This document shows positions 34,720 through 44,988 of a stretch of 64,000 nucleotides of DNA, in pieces. How positions within the stretch are numbered: position 1 is the stretch's first letter; every line of letters begins with the position of its first letter. The translations under genes and the position numbers were made by a program. Origin of the DNA: Perkinsus chesapeaki (Eukaryota; Perkinsozoa; Perkinsida; Perkinsidae); assembly GCA_013115145.1 (NCBI GenBank), contig JAAPAO010000082.1:23492-87491 (forward strand), read 5' to 3'. The notes beneath the pieces are model-generated. The model was not told the origin of the DNA and ran no database searches. It saw only the letters and a program-made list of their open reading frames with translations.

Positions 34720-37142
34720 TTATTTGGTATTTGTTTTCGGTTTCTTAGCGGCTCCTTTGCCTGCTTTCGGTTTGCCACCGTAAAGTCCCCAAATGTCCTC
34801 CTCGGTAAGATCCTCCACCAGAACTGTATCTGAGGGCCCGAACGCTACAAATGCAACCAATACATCACAAGAGCTCCTACTAGGCGATAATGCCCTCTTG
34901 CCTTTCGGACGATCGTCTCGAACTCGACGGATAAGTGGAGGCCATCTACACGGGAAGGTGTCACCGTACTGTCACCAAGATAGTGCTTACTTTGCTCGGC
35001 CATCCACCAACGTGCACAACGCACTCTTGTAGGCCATCATCGGGGATGAATTGTAGCCGCCTAAATCCCACATCGAGTAGCCAAGTGACCTGGAAGCAGC
35101 CTCGAAAGCGAACAAAAGTGAAGTCTTACTTAAGCCAAGTACAGGTGGAAAAACCAAGTATAAATCCAGGCTGATACTTCTTATATTCATCCGAATAGTA
35201 CCGAGTGGCGATATAAACCGATGTACCCACTGGATGCCCGAAGTCGCAGGCGAGAAGTGTTTTCTTAGACTCATCCAGTGAGTCATGTAACCATATTTCG
35301 AAAACAAACATGCGACCGGAGGCTATCCAGGAACGCCACAGGGCTTCTAGAGGAGCCGAAAGCCAGCACTCGTCGCCCTTCTTGCTCTTAAGGTCCCCTA
35401 TACACACGTCTGGGTCTGTGCTCACCGACAGTGAAACTCTACGATGACCATCGGGCCCTGAAGGGAATCATATTTGCCTCTCCCTCGAAGACTCGTAGCC
35501 CACCTCTCTGCAGCTGCCTAAGTAACCTGCAAACATCCTTAAGTCGAGTCACACGACGCTTCGACAGTTCCGGGGGATGGTCCAGACAACACACCGCTCG
35601 AGCTCGCTCGCAGACCCCGCACAGGGCATCTCTACCAAAGGTAGAAGGATCCATACCTGAGCATTACAGCAATCAGCTGATGAAGGCCTTCACTTTCTCA
35701 CTGGAAGCCGGGCCGGCTTGCTGTTGGGACTCCATTTGAGTTTGCCCCGCATACCCTATGCCAGCATATAGCAAAGCGCTAAGGACATTACTCATAGTCT
35801 CCACAGACTCCATACTTGACAAGAAGGGCATCATACCTCCTTTAGATATAGCAAAACCTCCACCAGTGGCCGCCTCTGCCCCATGAAGGAGGAGGGTATC
35901 CAGTTGAGGGTCCAAGGGGTTCACCATGAATGTTGGTGGCCATATCCTGTGTGGTTTATCGATACCACCACGGTTGCTAACCATCAACATGGAGCTCATC
36001 CAGTCCCCCAAAGTCCCTCCACTGGATGCCATTTCTGACACCACTAGCGGATCGTCTATCATTCTGTTATTAATCTGCCGAGCAAGTTGGTCTCTTGCTC
36101 CGCTCCGCCATTTATTGCCATATGAATCGTCAATCGTTGGATCGGTGTAGTACAGGTCAGCATCATCCATAAGCTGCTGCAGCAGGCTGAGCAGCCTGTC
36201 CTGAGCCACCTTGGTCAGGGACCGGAACCGTGCCCTCTCAAAAGCCACAACAGCTTCATGGAACCGACACCAGCTTTGGGATCTTCCAGTCAGCTGAGCT
36301 GATGTTAGCATATCCCTCAGTGCACCTTGATATGAAATAATACCTAGTAACCCTTGTAAGTAGTAGTACCAACTAGCTGTCCCATGGCAGTGCCATCTTG
36401 GTACTCTAACACCTTATCCAGGAGTTCACGGCACATAGGGACCACTTGCGCGCTGGCAAGTCGTGCTACCAAAGACTGCTCCGACTGAAAAAGGCTAATG
36501 CCAGCGGCAGCTCACTGCGAACGCTTGCCCTACTTGCCACATCTCATCATCCATGATTTCCATCACCCCCACCACACCTGCGGCCAGCTCTTCGTTCCAT
36601 GTGCCGTAGCATTCCGGGTCAAAGCTACCATTGGCGGACTTCTGGCTCCTCCAGGCGAACATCCAAGCGTCTTGATACTCATCAAGTGCGCTGCCGAACC
36701 GTGATACGTGTGTCGTGGCCACGAACCCATACAGGTTTTGCTCTCCAGTGGCCTTGTCCACCACCTTCACAGTGTAATATCCAAAGCTTGGTGGTCTGAT
36801 TCTTATACCGTATCCAGGTGAGGTGAGAAGGCTCACGCTTGTCCCGTTGGGGAGGACCATACTCGCCTCTGATGTGTCTGTGATGTGAGCATGTTCCAAC
36901 TCCACAAATGTCGCTCCAGCTAGGATGGTCCTGTCCTGCTGAGGATCATATGGACACAGAAGATCCTCTTTGATAGTGTCGGTTGGCTTGAGATTATATA
37001 TCAATGAAGGTGCTACTGGGTGCACTTCATCCTGGATTTCGGTAAGGAGCGGTATGACATGCTTATTGCTGGACTCGTCTGCTAGTATACATTCAATAAC
37101 TTCCTCATCGACATCTGGAAACTGATATTTATAACAACTCAT
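34720..37142 (-). CDS. Protein with CUE-like N-terminus and acyltransferase-like C-terminus
   Basis: Multi-exon. The N-terminus YQFPDVDEEVIECILADES followed by HVIPLL resembles a CUE ubiquitin-binding motif (FP...LL). The central parts (YGIRIRPPSFGYYTVKVVDK; FHEAVVAFERARFRSLTKVA) are unrecognised. At 35.67 kb an apparent stop is removed by a 45-nt intron joining ...GPASS in frame to MDPSTFGRDALCGVCERARA, so what could look like two genes is probably one. The C-terminal region reads MFVFEIWLHDS, LLACDFGHPVGTSVYIATRY and, across a splice, SLGYSMWDLGGYNSSPMMAY. This is the strand pattern of GNAT-fold leucyl/phenylalanyl-tRNA-protein transferases (G-x-x-VG-x-x-Y; WDLG...YK). The basic tail ends KGAAKKPKTNTK. 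The transferase assignment is tentative, and two adjacent genes remain possible. Confidence 0.5.
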
Positions 37143-37250
37143 CAGAACTACTCAACATATACCCCACACTACTGGTAACTCGACAATTACTGATAAAGCA
37201 TTCATGCACTTACGATACTGTAATGATATAGAAACGTGCCAAAAATAGTG

Positions 37251-38426
37251 TCAAACAGGTGGGATGGATCCTCGTCTCCTTGGTTCGATAGCACTTGGAG
37301 GGACATCTACTACCCTATACCCTTGTAACCATTCGCCAAAGTCCCCCGTGGATACTACTTTAGTCAACCGCGGCCGCTTACCACTGCTACCCTTGGTCGA
37401 TCGGCAATATGCCACTACTTGCAGTACCAATAAACATACCAACATGAAGGGAACTGGCTCGAATGATCTGTGATCAGCAGCACAGGAAAGGACGTAGAGG
37501 ATTGGGGCAGCCAGAGCACTGCAGATGTATTTAGCAGTAGCCGATACACTTTTGAAGACGTAGGCAGTAATCCAACCATTAGCCACTATTACCGTAAAGG
37601 CCATCCACGACTGAAAGTTCATACCGATTTCTTCTAGGCAATCACATACTTCCGAACCCAGACAAGATGCAGCCAAGTTGGCCGTGTCACACTGTGGCTT
37701 ATCTCCTAGTATATTGGCGGGGCCATTGATGATGAGAAGGCCTATGAAGGTGAAGAGTAAACTGATAAGCTTGAGCCGACCAGCTGTGGCATAGAACCCT
37801 CTGGAGTCACCTTTAATGAGATATTCAAGATAGACTGCACACGCTGACGACAGCAATGCCTTGGAGACACTCCACGGTATAGCACTGGCATCGACACCGT
37901 CACTAGGGAGCTCAGTTATGGTAAAGGCAATAGCACACACAACAACACCTATTAGGGATGCGCGGTTATCGAGACTGTGGCCTAAGATGTAGTATGACAA
38001 TAAAGCTACCAGCAGGAGCCTAGTCTGGCTTACCACTGACATGGTTGGGCTGTTACCGTGATCTATTGCCTGTAGTGTAGAGAGATCGCTTATGGTGTAA
38101 AGCACAGCTAGAGGTGTCATTAACTTGATATCGTTCCAACTAATAATGTCCCCTCTCTTATGGTGCCGTCTGTTCGTCAATACCTCTGCTGTATATGCCA
38201 CTATTGTACCAATAAGATGGTCCCCCATCATGAATGCTGCTATAGAGTAGGGATAGGCAGCTCTAGAGGCAACTAAATGCCCGTTACTAAAGGTATCAAG
38301 TATTGTGGTCTTGGAGCTATCAACAGCCCATGGTCCAATGACGCATACTATAAGGCAAGTTGCTAGGGTGAGATATGCTGTTATTGTTGATGGTATTGAC
38401 ATTACAAAAGAGAGGATGCTAACCAA
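37251..38426 (-). CDS. Nucleotide-sugar transporter (SLC35A-like)
   Basis: Single exon, 391 residues with about ten hydrophobic segments, the size and topology of Golgi/ER nucleotide-sugar antiporters of the drug/metabolite transporter superfamily. Recognisable landmarks: YTISDLSTLQAIDHGNSPTM then VVSQTRLLLVALLSYYILGH (the family's central repeat), CAVYLEYLIKGD (cf. YNEKxxK) and GWITAYVFKSVSATAKYICS near the C-terminus (cf. GLxxAxVxKYADNxxK). The cytosolic tail is basic. Such proteins import UDP- or CMP-sugars into the secretory lumen for glycosylation. Substrate cannot be read from the sequence. It could supply donors for the Thr/Ser-rich secreted proteins in this window, which is only a suggestion. 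Confidence 0.85.
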   Translation of the reverse strand: MVSILSFVMSIPSTITAYLTLATCLIVCVIGPWAVDSSKTTILDTFSNGHLVASRAAYPYSIAAFMMGDHLIGTIVAYTAEVLTNRRHHKRGDIISWNDIKLMTPLAVLYTISDLSTLQAIDHGNSPTMSVVSQTRLLLVALLSYYILGHSLDNRASLIGVVVCAIAFTITELPSDGVDASAIPWSVSKALLSSACAVYLEYLIKGDSRGFYATAGRLKLISLLFTFIGLLIINGPANILGDKPQCDTANLAASCLGSEVCDCLEEIGMNFQSWMAFTVIVANGWITAYVFKSVSATAKYICSALAAPILYVLSCAADHRSFEPVPFMLVCLLVLQVVAYCRSTKGSSGKRPRLTKVVSTGDFGEWLQGYRVVDVPPSAIEPRRRGSIPPV

Positions 38427-38658
38427 AACAATCGCTATGCAGTCCCGTGATGGAACCTGTCACATTTATTTCGCCATGCAAGACATTCAGCTTGGTCAGA
38501 ACTGGCTGGTATGGCCCGGCGTAACTCGTAGATCTCGCTACGCCCAAATGATCGATAATCGCGCAGCTTGTTGTTGTCGTCGTTGTCGTTGATGTATTGG
38601 AAGTGCGCAATATCTGTATTCAGTTGCCGGTGGTTGTTGTTGTTGACGTTTACTCCCT

Positions 38659-39821
38659 ATGCGTTGCCCAGTGACTAAGTCATCAACTCAGGCCCCTCGT
38701 TCTTGGACACCTCGTGTGTCTAGAACTCCTACCACCACCAGGTCTAGGAAAACAACCACAACATCATCATCGACTGCAGCAGCATCAGCAGCACAGTCCA
38801 GCAAATTAACGATATCTCAGCTTAAATCGATGGTGGAAGCTCACGAACATTCAGTTCCGACTATGCCAGCTTTGGAGCGGGTTCAACTAATACCAACTCA
38901 GATAGTTGAGAGAAGGCAGCCGTCTATGATGGTAGTGTCCGGTGATCCTGGGGCTGGTAGTAGCCTACCGAACTCGATGTTCTCCGCAGCTGCTAATCTA
39001 AGTAGCTGTGACAACTGCAAAAGGGCCGGTGTTGCTCTGTGGGAGGATGAGCTCACTGGTGAGGCGTTCTGTGATGAGTGCTGGTCCACGTGGGAGGCAC
39101 AGGCTGCTGCTGAGGATGATGCTCAGCAAAGGCAGGATACCCCTGTAGAGGACTGGTTCATGATGAATACTACTGATGAGGATGGTGATTGTGATATGAT
39201 GGATGATAGTGACGACGATGATATTGATCCTGCTGTCCTATATGGCAGTGGTTCGACCCCGAGGCAGCAGCAGCAGCAGACGGCTGGTCCCCCCCAGCAG
39301 CGTCGGCCTGCACCTAATTTTGCCCAGCGGAGTCTGGTGGCTTTAGAGCTTGGGAAGAATCCTAACGATCTCTATGAGATGTGCCTTGATAAGCAGCTGT
39401 TAGATGCATACAACAACGCTGCTGTTAATCATCGTATAATGCCTTCTATGGAGGACACAGTTGATGACGCTGAATCATCAACTTCGACAACAGCGTCAGC
39501 ATCATCGGTCCCGAATGCCGCCAAGGGTGTTAAATTCAGCACAGGCGGAGCAGTACGATTCTTCGATACCGATGCTGAGCTGCAAGATCCCTGCAGGTCG
39601 CAGTTCCCTATAGAGGTAGTAATCTCATCAAGGGCTCATTGGTAGTTAAAGGATAATGTTGGTAGGTTAAGAAGTTTGACGGTCAGTCGTGTCATCATGC
39701 TAATTATATTGGCACTAGTAGAGCGGCGGCAGCTCAGCAGCAGCAGGCTCAGGAGCTTCATACCAGCACTCTCACTGATTACAGCTCGGAGGAGCTTAAA
39801 CGTAATAGTATTACGGGGTAG
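38659..39821 (+). CDS. Small zinc-finger protein with acidic and Gln-rich segments
   Basis: Two exons. The first is Thr/Ser-rich, then has a four-cysteine element, CDNCKRAGVALWEDELTGEA followed by FCDECW (CxxC-x(19)-CxxC), likely one zinc. An Asp-rich tract (DSDDDDIDP), Gln run and SLVALELGKNPNDLYEMCL follow. Near the end is KGVKFSTGGAVRFFDTDAEL, resembling the K-(V/G)-V-x-F docking segments of PP1 regulators. A 50-nt intron (gtagtaatct...ttggtag) then joins ...QFPIEV to KKFDGQSCHHANYIGTSRAA, ending LKRNSITG, rather than stopping at the intronic TAG. The family was not recognised; a phosphatase-binding role is speculative. Confidence 0.6.
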
Positions 39822-40524
39822 AATGGTGGATGGCAGACGGGTTGCTATCATTCAGGTGTCGCTGATCAAATGTCGAAGCCTCGTGGAGTTTGGCCCAAGC
39901 AGCAGTTCTAGGCGTTGTTGTTGTTTTCGTTGTGCTGCATTCGTTGTATAATGTTGCCCTCCTTATAGATAATATTGACATAAAGCCCATAAAAAAGCAT
40001 AAGTCAAATTATAGTTTGTTCAGCTAAATTGGCGACGTTGATTCTATAATAGCATTAATAATCTTCAAAGCCTTATTTAGCTACTGCCTCCTAAAACAAG
40101 GTAGCTAATTAATAAGTACATCAACAGTTCTGCATTAATATAGTTATCAGTTATCACTGTGGTGATTTACTGGTAATAAGATACTGTCGTCGATTTTTAG
40201 CGAGCCGACCATTCAGTTCGGCGCCCCGTAAACTACAATGTGACTTTTATCATAATACTCATTATTATTAATTATTCTATTTACTACAGTCCCTATCTCC
40301 TATCTTCTTGCTACTCCTCCTCCTCGTGCTGTTGCTGCTGTCGTGGACTCAAACAATTGCAACCCTAAGCTTTGGATAGCCCCGTCAGTCAACGGTGTAA
40401 TGTGGATAATCCCTCGTGGATCGTCCCAGTTGCTGCATTTTGGCTCTCTTTGTTGTTGTACTATTGCTTGCTATTCGATTGCTGCTAATATTGTTAGTCC
40501 TATGGGTTACTATAGAGGTTTCTG
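39822..40524. other. AT-rich intergenic interval
   Basis: Rich in A/T with no sustained coding frame. It separates the zinc-finger gene from a poorly supported small gene. Confidence 0.4.
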
Positions 40525-40890
40525 AAGGTTGTCGTGTACATTCGTAATGGCAACATATACGTGGTGGCGGTGGCATCAGCATCATCAAGGGACGTTTCGG
40601 CTCTCACTACCGGTGACGAGGTTTCCAGGAAATTGAGCTCATCTATAGCTACTTGTTGTGTTGCTTTCAATCATAAAGACAAGGGCATAATTCTCCGAGT
40701 CGTGGACATTCGGCCACAACCATCTTTCTAAATTGAGGCATCGTGTGGGACACGCCATTGCCAACGGGAGAGTATGGCTGGGTCAGATTGCCGAGCATCT
40801 AGGTTTCCTGAACAGTAAGGTAAAGAGCTTGGCTTCGCAGCTGCACAATAGGAAGAACTTCGGGACTTACGCGGTTTTTGTCGATTGTTG
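40525..40890 (+). CDS. Possible small spliced gene, unrecognised
   Basis: Two open segments look protein-like: VVYIRNGNIYVVAVASASSR (from about 40530) and, in another frame, GHNHLSKLRHRVGHAIANGR then WLGQIAEHLGFLNSKVKSLA, ending YAVFVDC at 40890. An intron would have to join them, and no upstream start exon was identified. No known family is recognised. It may equally be non-coding. Confidence 0.28.
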
Positions 40891-41224
40891 ACAGTAGCTG
40901 TAGTCGATGAGGTGGGACAAGTTAGAGTTATAGGAGTTCTGACTAGTTTGATAGTATGTGGAGGGTGATGCAGAGTGAAGCACGCAGGGTTGTTCAATAG
41001 CTCTAGCCACATGCTTTTGATAGGCCAGGCAGTGATGGAGTATCTATACGCACTAAAAAGGATACTGCGCGTGCGTGCGAGAATCCTTCAGGATGCGTTA
41101 TGATACGTCGACGGTTTTAGGTTTTGGCTCTTCTAGTACTTGTTCTGTGATGCTCTCAAAGCCAATTGCAGCCTTCTCAGTTTTGCGTTCCTTCCGCATT
41201 CTCACTCGCTCCTTTAACACTTCC

Positions 41225-41652
41225 ATGGGTGCCGATAATAAGGTTAAGGTTATGATACAATACTGCGGTGGCTGAGGTTATGGGAGGTAGACCTACTTAT
41301 CTAGACTTGTACTTATCGTTAATGGTACTAGGTATTACAACCAAGCGGTGGCGATGCTGAGGGAGAAGCTCGCCGACAAGCAGGGAAGCGTCGAGTTCAT
41401 TCCCAAGAAGGATGCCGGTAATCCGCCTAAGGCGTATCATGTGTAGCTTAATTCCCCTCCTTTTCAGGTGTGACGGGCAACTTCGAGGTTACTGTAGATG
41501 GCGCCGTGGTTCACAGCAAGCAGAAGGGTGATGGCTTCCTGCACTCGAACCCTGTAGGCTATTTCTTAATTATAGGTGAAGTCCATCGTTTCATCTCTCA
41601 GGCATCTTTTGACAAGGTAGCATCAGCAATCTTGAAGGCTCTGGACGCCTAG
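41225..41652 (+). CDS. SELENOW: Selenoprotein W (Rdx family) with in-frame UGA for selenocysteine
   Basis: Four exons (41225-41286, 41332-41417, 41468-41553, 41602-41652) separated by introns of 45, 50 and 48 nt, giving 94 residues, the usual SelW length. Codon 17 is TGA (41273-41275) in MIQYCGG-U-GYG, i.e. the CxxU redox motif exactly where SelW/Rdx proteins carry it, preceded by the first beta strand (KVKVMIQY). The rest follows the thioredoxin-like SelW fold: NQAVAMLREKLADKQGSVEF, then GNFEVTVDGAVVHSKQKGDG, and the final helix FDKVASAILKALDA. All splices keep frame, so TGA as a terminator would leave a 16-residue peptide. A SECIS-like hairpin lies in the 3' UTR. SelW proteins are cytosolic thiol oxidoreductases; the precise substrate is unknown. 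Confidence 0.88.
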
Positions 41653-41706
41653 TTGTCCACGGCCAGCACCCTCTAAGGAGAGGCTGTATGGTAGCATCAC
41701 ATATGG

Positions 41707-41778
41707 ACGAATGACGTCGTGTGGCTAAAACACTCTGTGTATCACACGTACTGAAAGTACCGTCGTGATGTTATTCGT
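41707..41778 (+). promoter_or_regulatory. Candidate SECIS element
   Basis: About 60 nt downstream of the SelW stop. ATGA (41711-41714) is followed 12 nt later by an A-run (41727-41730) in a predicted apical loop, and TGA (41752-41754) lies opposite. GTGTG/CACAC pairs form the upper stem and ACGAAT/ATTCGT (41707-41712 / 41773-41778) can form a lower stem. This order (AUGA - AA - GA) is the eukaryotic SECIS signature that directs selenocysteine insertion. The exact pairing near the quartet is imperfect; a second TGAT at 41766-41769 is an alternative partner. Confidence 0.65.
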
Positions 41779-42249
41779 ACGTGCCTCGCTTTTCGGTGCC
41801 AGATTTTTTGTATGTGTTTGCGTGTGGCTACTTTAGTTTAGTATTGTCAATTAGCCTCTATCCGGGGCAGTGCCGGGCGTAGTTATTTTCACGCCATCCC
41901 AGTCTGATTCAACGTAGCCTGTTCATCTTGTGGTTATTGGCAAGGTGCACAAGGGAAATGCTTGTAGAATGAAACCATTTGGATCGTTCTTCTTTAGAAG
42001 TTTTACTTTTGCAGCGGAGAGTGGTGTTGGCTTCCGATGACAGTATTCTCGTTTTGCTGGTGTTTGGTTGACAACTCCTACAGAGGCAGTTGAGTTGGTC
42101 GTGCCGGGATGGAGGGGTTTTAGTGCTCTTTTTGATTGTTGAGGGGATAGTATTAGAAAGGAGATTATTGCGCTCAGGTGAGGTTGGAGCGATGATAAGC
42201 GGAAACTTTATTATGTCAACCGCCGTCAGCAGCACTTGTTCCCTCTAGT
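41779..42249. other. Intergenic interval, nothing recognised
   Basis: About 470 bp between the SECIS region and the dynactin p62 start. Only short unsupported frames. Confidence 0.4.
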
Positions 42250-44583
42250 ATGTCATCGAAGACGTATCCGAAGGTTGATTATTACAATAGTTGTAGAGGG
42301 TACTTGAAGAATCTTTTAAACGACGATGATGATGTCGGTGTTCGCTACATTACAGGCTGGCGAAGACAGCAGGGGAGCGAGCATGCCAGGGGTAAAGTGT
42401 GGCGGCTGGTAGTGTCATCTTATGCATTCATAGATGATGAAGGGGAGGTTAACTGCATCCGACCAGTTGAGGAGTGGCGGTCAGAGCACAGTATTTACGA
42501 GCTGTTTGCGTGCTCTAAGTGAGTGTGGTAGGTGATGGTAAGGCTATGCTGTGAATGATCAGATGCAACAGTCTAGTGTCCCCTTATGAGATAGATGAGG
42601 AAGTTGTAAGCTATTACTGTCCAAGTTGCCTCGATGTGCTCCCCCAGTCGGCTGTGAGCGCTCATAATGGAAGGCAAGCCCCCCTAAGGTGTTGATCGGC
42701 CACTGGTGTTGATGTTAGATGCCCGAAGTGTTTCCAATGTCCGCAATGTCGAAGAGTACTTCGGGTGAGTTCATACCATAAACTAGTAACCTGTGTATTT
42801 TATCTTTAGGTAACCGCTACCGAGGAGCAGCTTGAGTGAGGAGGCCTTGAGACTTCCTGGGAAAAGGAACCCTTCTCTTCGCAGCAGATCCAAGGACAAG
42901 CTATTCGAGCTTGCCTGTTCCAGTGGATGCAGTTACCGGTCTAGCATAGTCGCCTTGATAGAATCCTCACCGGAGGCTCTGCTGAACAAGGCCAGGAATG
43001 ATAATGATAACGCTTTTGGAGCATGGATGTACAAGTGCTGCTGCTGCCCTCCCTGAGACCTCGACCGCTGCTTAGGCGTGAGGTTCTACCGGTGTATCGT
43101 GAGCGATGTCTGAAGACAACTGAGGTGTCATCTTCCCGACGGAGCTCCGTTGGCCGCAGTTCCGGATGGAGGTTTGTAGGGGGATGCGTTACATGGTCGA
43201 TCGAAGGGCATGGGAATGATGATGAGCTGCTTCGCATGGCATGCCGTGTAGTCAGATACGACACTAACTGTTGTTCACTCGATTAGTCCTATGTTTATAG
43301 GTTTGGCTTTACTCCGGTTTGATGCCCTGTTTTTGTTATAGAGCCGTCAGACATGCAAGAAGCTCGTCATCCTCCTCGTCGTCATCATGGACACTAGAAG
43401 ACTTGGAGACTAAGGTGGCAAGGGCAACAGGGCCAGAAGGGGACTTTATCAGGGATGGCCTCCCCCTATGTAAAAACGAAGATTCTAACGTTAGTGTAAT
43501 GCACTGGACAACTTCCTCAACGGAACAGCATTACTCAGGTATTATTCACAAACGGCGTTACTGTCGAGGAGTTGAAGGAGCGGAAGGAAGCTTCTCAGTA
43601 GTGAGGGAGGGAGGCGGCGTTCACTCTGATTTTACATTGGACTTGCTCGCGACTGAACGAATACCGGCAATACTAGGGCAAATGGTTAATATAGGTTGGC
43701 TATGCCAACACCTCTTCGATGCCCTCTAGCCTCTCGTCGAAGCTACCGTCATGCAGCGGAGTGTAAGAGACTGTTGCTAAAGTGCCAGATACTGCCAGAT
43801 CACAATCAACCGTGAGAGTAGTCGGTCACGGCTGGTTTAACTACTTCTTCAGGTACCCTATGCGGGCTTATGCAAGCGATTCGGTACCGTTGTGTGCTTT
43901 AAGGGACATCTCTGGAGGAGTTCGGCCGACAATGAGGCCAGATGATGAGACACTTGACTTTTATCTCACACTGAGGAATCCTCGAGCTGAACCAATGGAG
44001 GTGAGCGTGTTCAATGGAGATGAAGACCGTTCCGGTAACGCGGATGACAGGTCCATTTCGACACCCGACTTGGTGATAAATACCTCACTTATATGTTACC
44101 ACCGTATCACTCAAATTGGCCAGGGGAGATGAGCCAGTTCAAGGCGCGGTAGTGCTGGGTTTCGGTGGCAAGGATAAGCTGTGCTTGTCGACAGGCATTC
44201 GGAGACGCTGCCAAATCTGCGGTTCATCACGAACCCGTTCACAGTGGTTATTGGCGGCTCGGATGTAGACTTGTCGGAGTCTGAAATTGTATGAACGATG
44301 ATATTCCTTTGTTCATAATTTGATCCACACAGATGCCGTCGAACGAAAACCCTCCGGAGCTTGTGCAGGCTCAGCGACATCGTGCGGCGGTTAAGTTGGT
44401 AGTGCCCGCGGCAGGGTCGACAATTCCTTATATAAATAGCGGCTGCTTCAGAGTGTGCGGAAAGCCGCTATTTCTGGAGTATCGCTGGATGAGGTCGAGA
44501 AGTCGCCGCTGCGAGAAGGACTTAGCCGAGTGTCGTTGAAGGCGCATCCGCCAACACACAAGTACGAGACTGTGAGCCAGTAG
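42250..44583 (+). CDS. DCTN4: Dynactin subunit p62 (DCTN4-like)
   Basis: Multi-exon. Exon 1 MSSKTYPKVDYYNSCRGYLK leads to SIYELFACSK; small introns then give CNSLVSPYEIDEEVVSYYCP-SCLDVLPQSA and, via a GC-AG intron, CPKCFQCPQCRRVLR. This CxxC array (SYYCPSCL...CFxCPxC) is the diagnostic zinc region of p62. Later exons contain SKDKLFELACSSGCSYRSSI, a C-terminal beta-rich part (DDETLDFYLTLRNPRAEPME), LRFITNPFTVVIGGSDVDLS, AQRHRAAVKLVVPAAG and an end LKAHPPTHKYETVSQ. p62 sits on the pointed end of the dynactin filament and aids cargo/dynein attachment. Middle exons around 43.1-43.7 kb are incompletely resolved. Confidence 0.7.
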
Positions 44584-44988
44584 ACATCCATGTTGGTAAC
44601 GCAGACATTGGCAAGCTCTTTTGAGACTTCGCGTATCATCATCGCCTCCGGGTGACCCAAGCGCGGTTGATGGCGAGGGAGGAATGGAGCTCCTGTTGAG
44701 AATTAGATTGGGGAAGATTGAACATGCTGAAGACGGTTAAATGTTTCTAACAAACTGCATCTGGCTTGATTTGTTGGATGACCGGAAATTCGTTCTGATT
44801 CACCAAGTTAGCTTTGGAGTTTCACTACCTTTATCTTGACTAAACTCAACTCGATTATGAAGTTACTTAGGATAAGGAAATCTATCGCACACATCGTCGG
44901 TGGTGCCACAGTTAAAACCAACACAGTGGATAAAGCGTCAATTACATTACTATTAAGTTCTCGAAGAAACGTCAATTAAACATTTGCC
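44584..44988. other. Intergenic interval between convergent genes
   Basis: About 400 bp between the stops of dynactin p62 (plus) and family copy 3 (minus); contains both 3' UTRs. No other feature seen. Confidence 0.45.

Noticed and set aside
34969-34990. A 22-nt intron (gtaagc...gacag) in the acyltransferase-like gene
   Set aside because: It breaks the downstream frame; using the AG 23 nt further on gives a 45-nt intron that keeps frame and matches other introns.
35654-35673. Gene boundary between a CUE-like gene and an acyltransferase-like gene
   Set aside because: A 45-nt intron with GTGAGA donor and CTCAG acceptor joins both frames; a single gene is preferred, though two genes remain possible.
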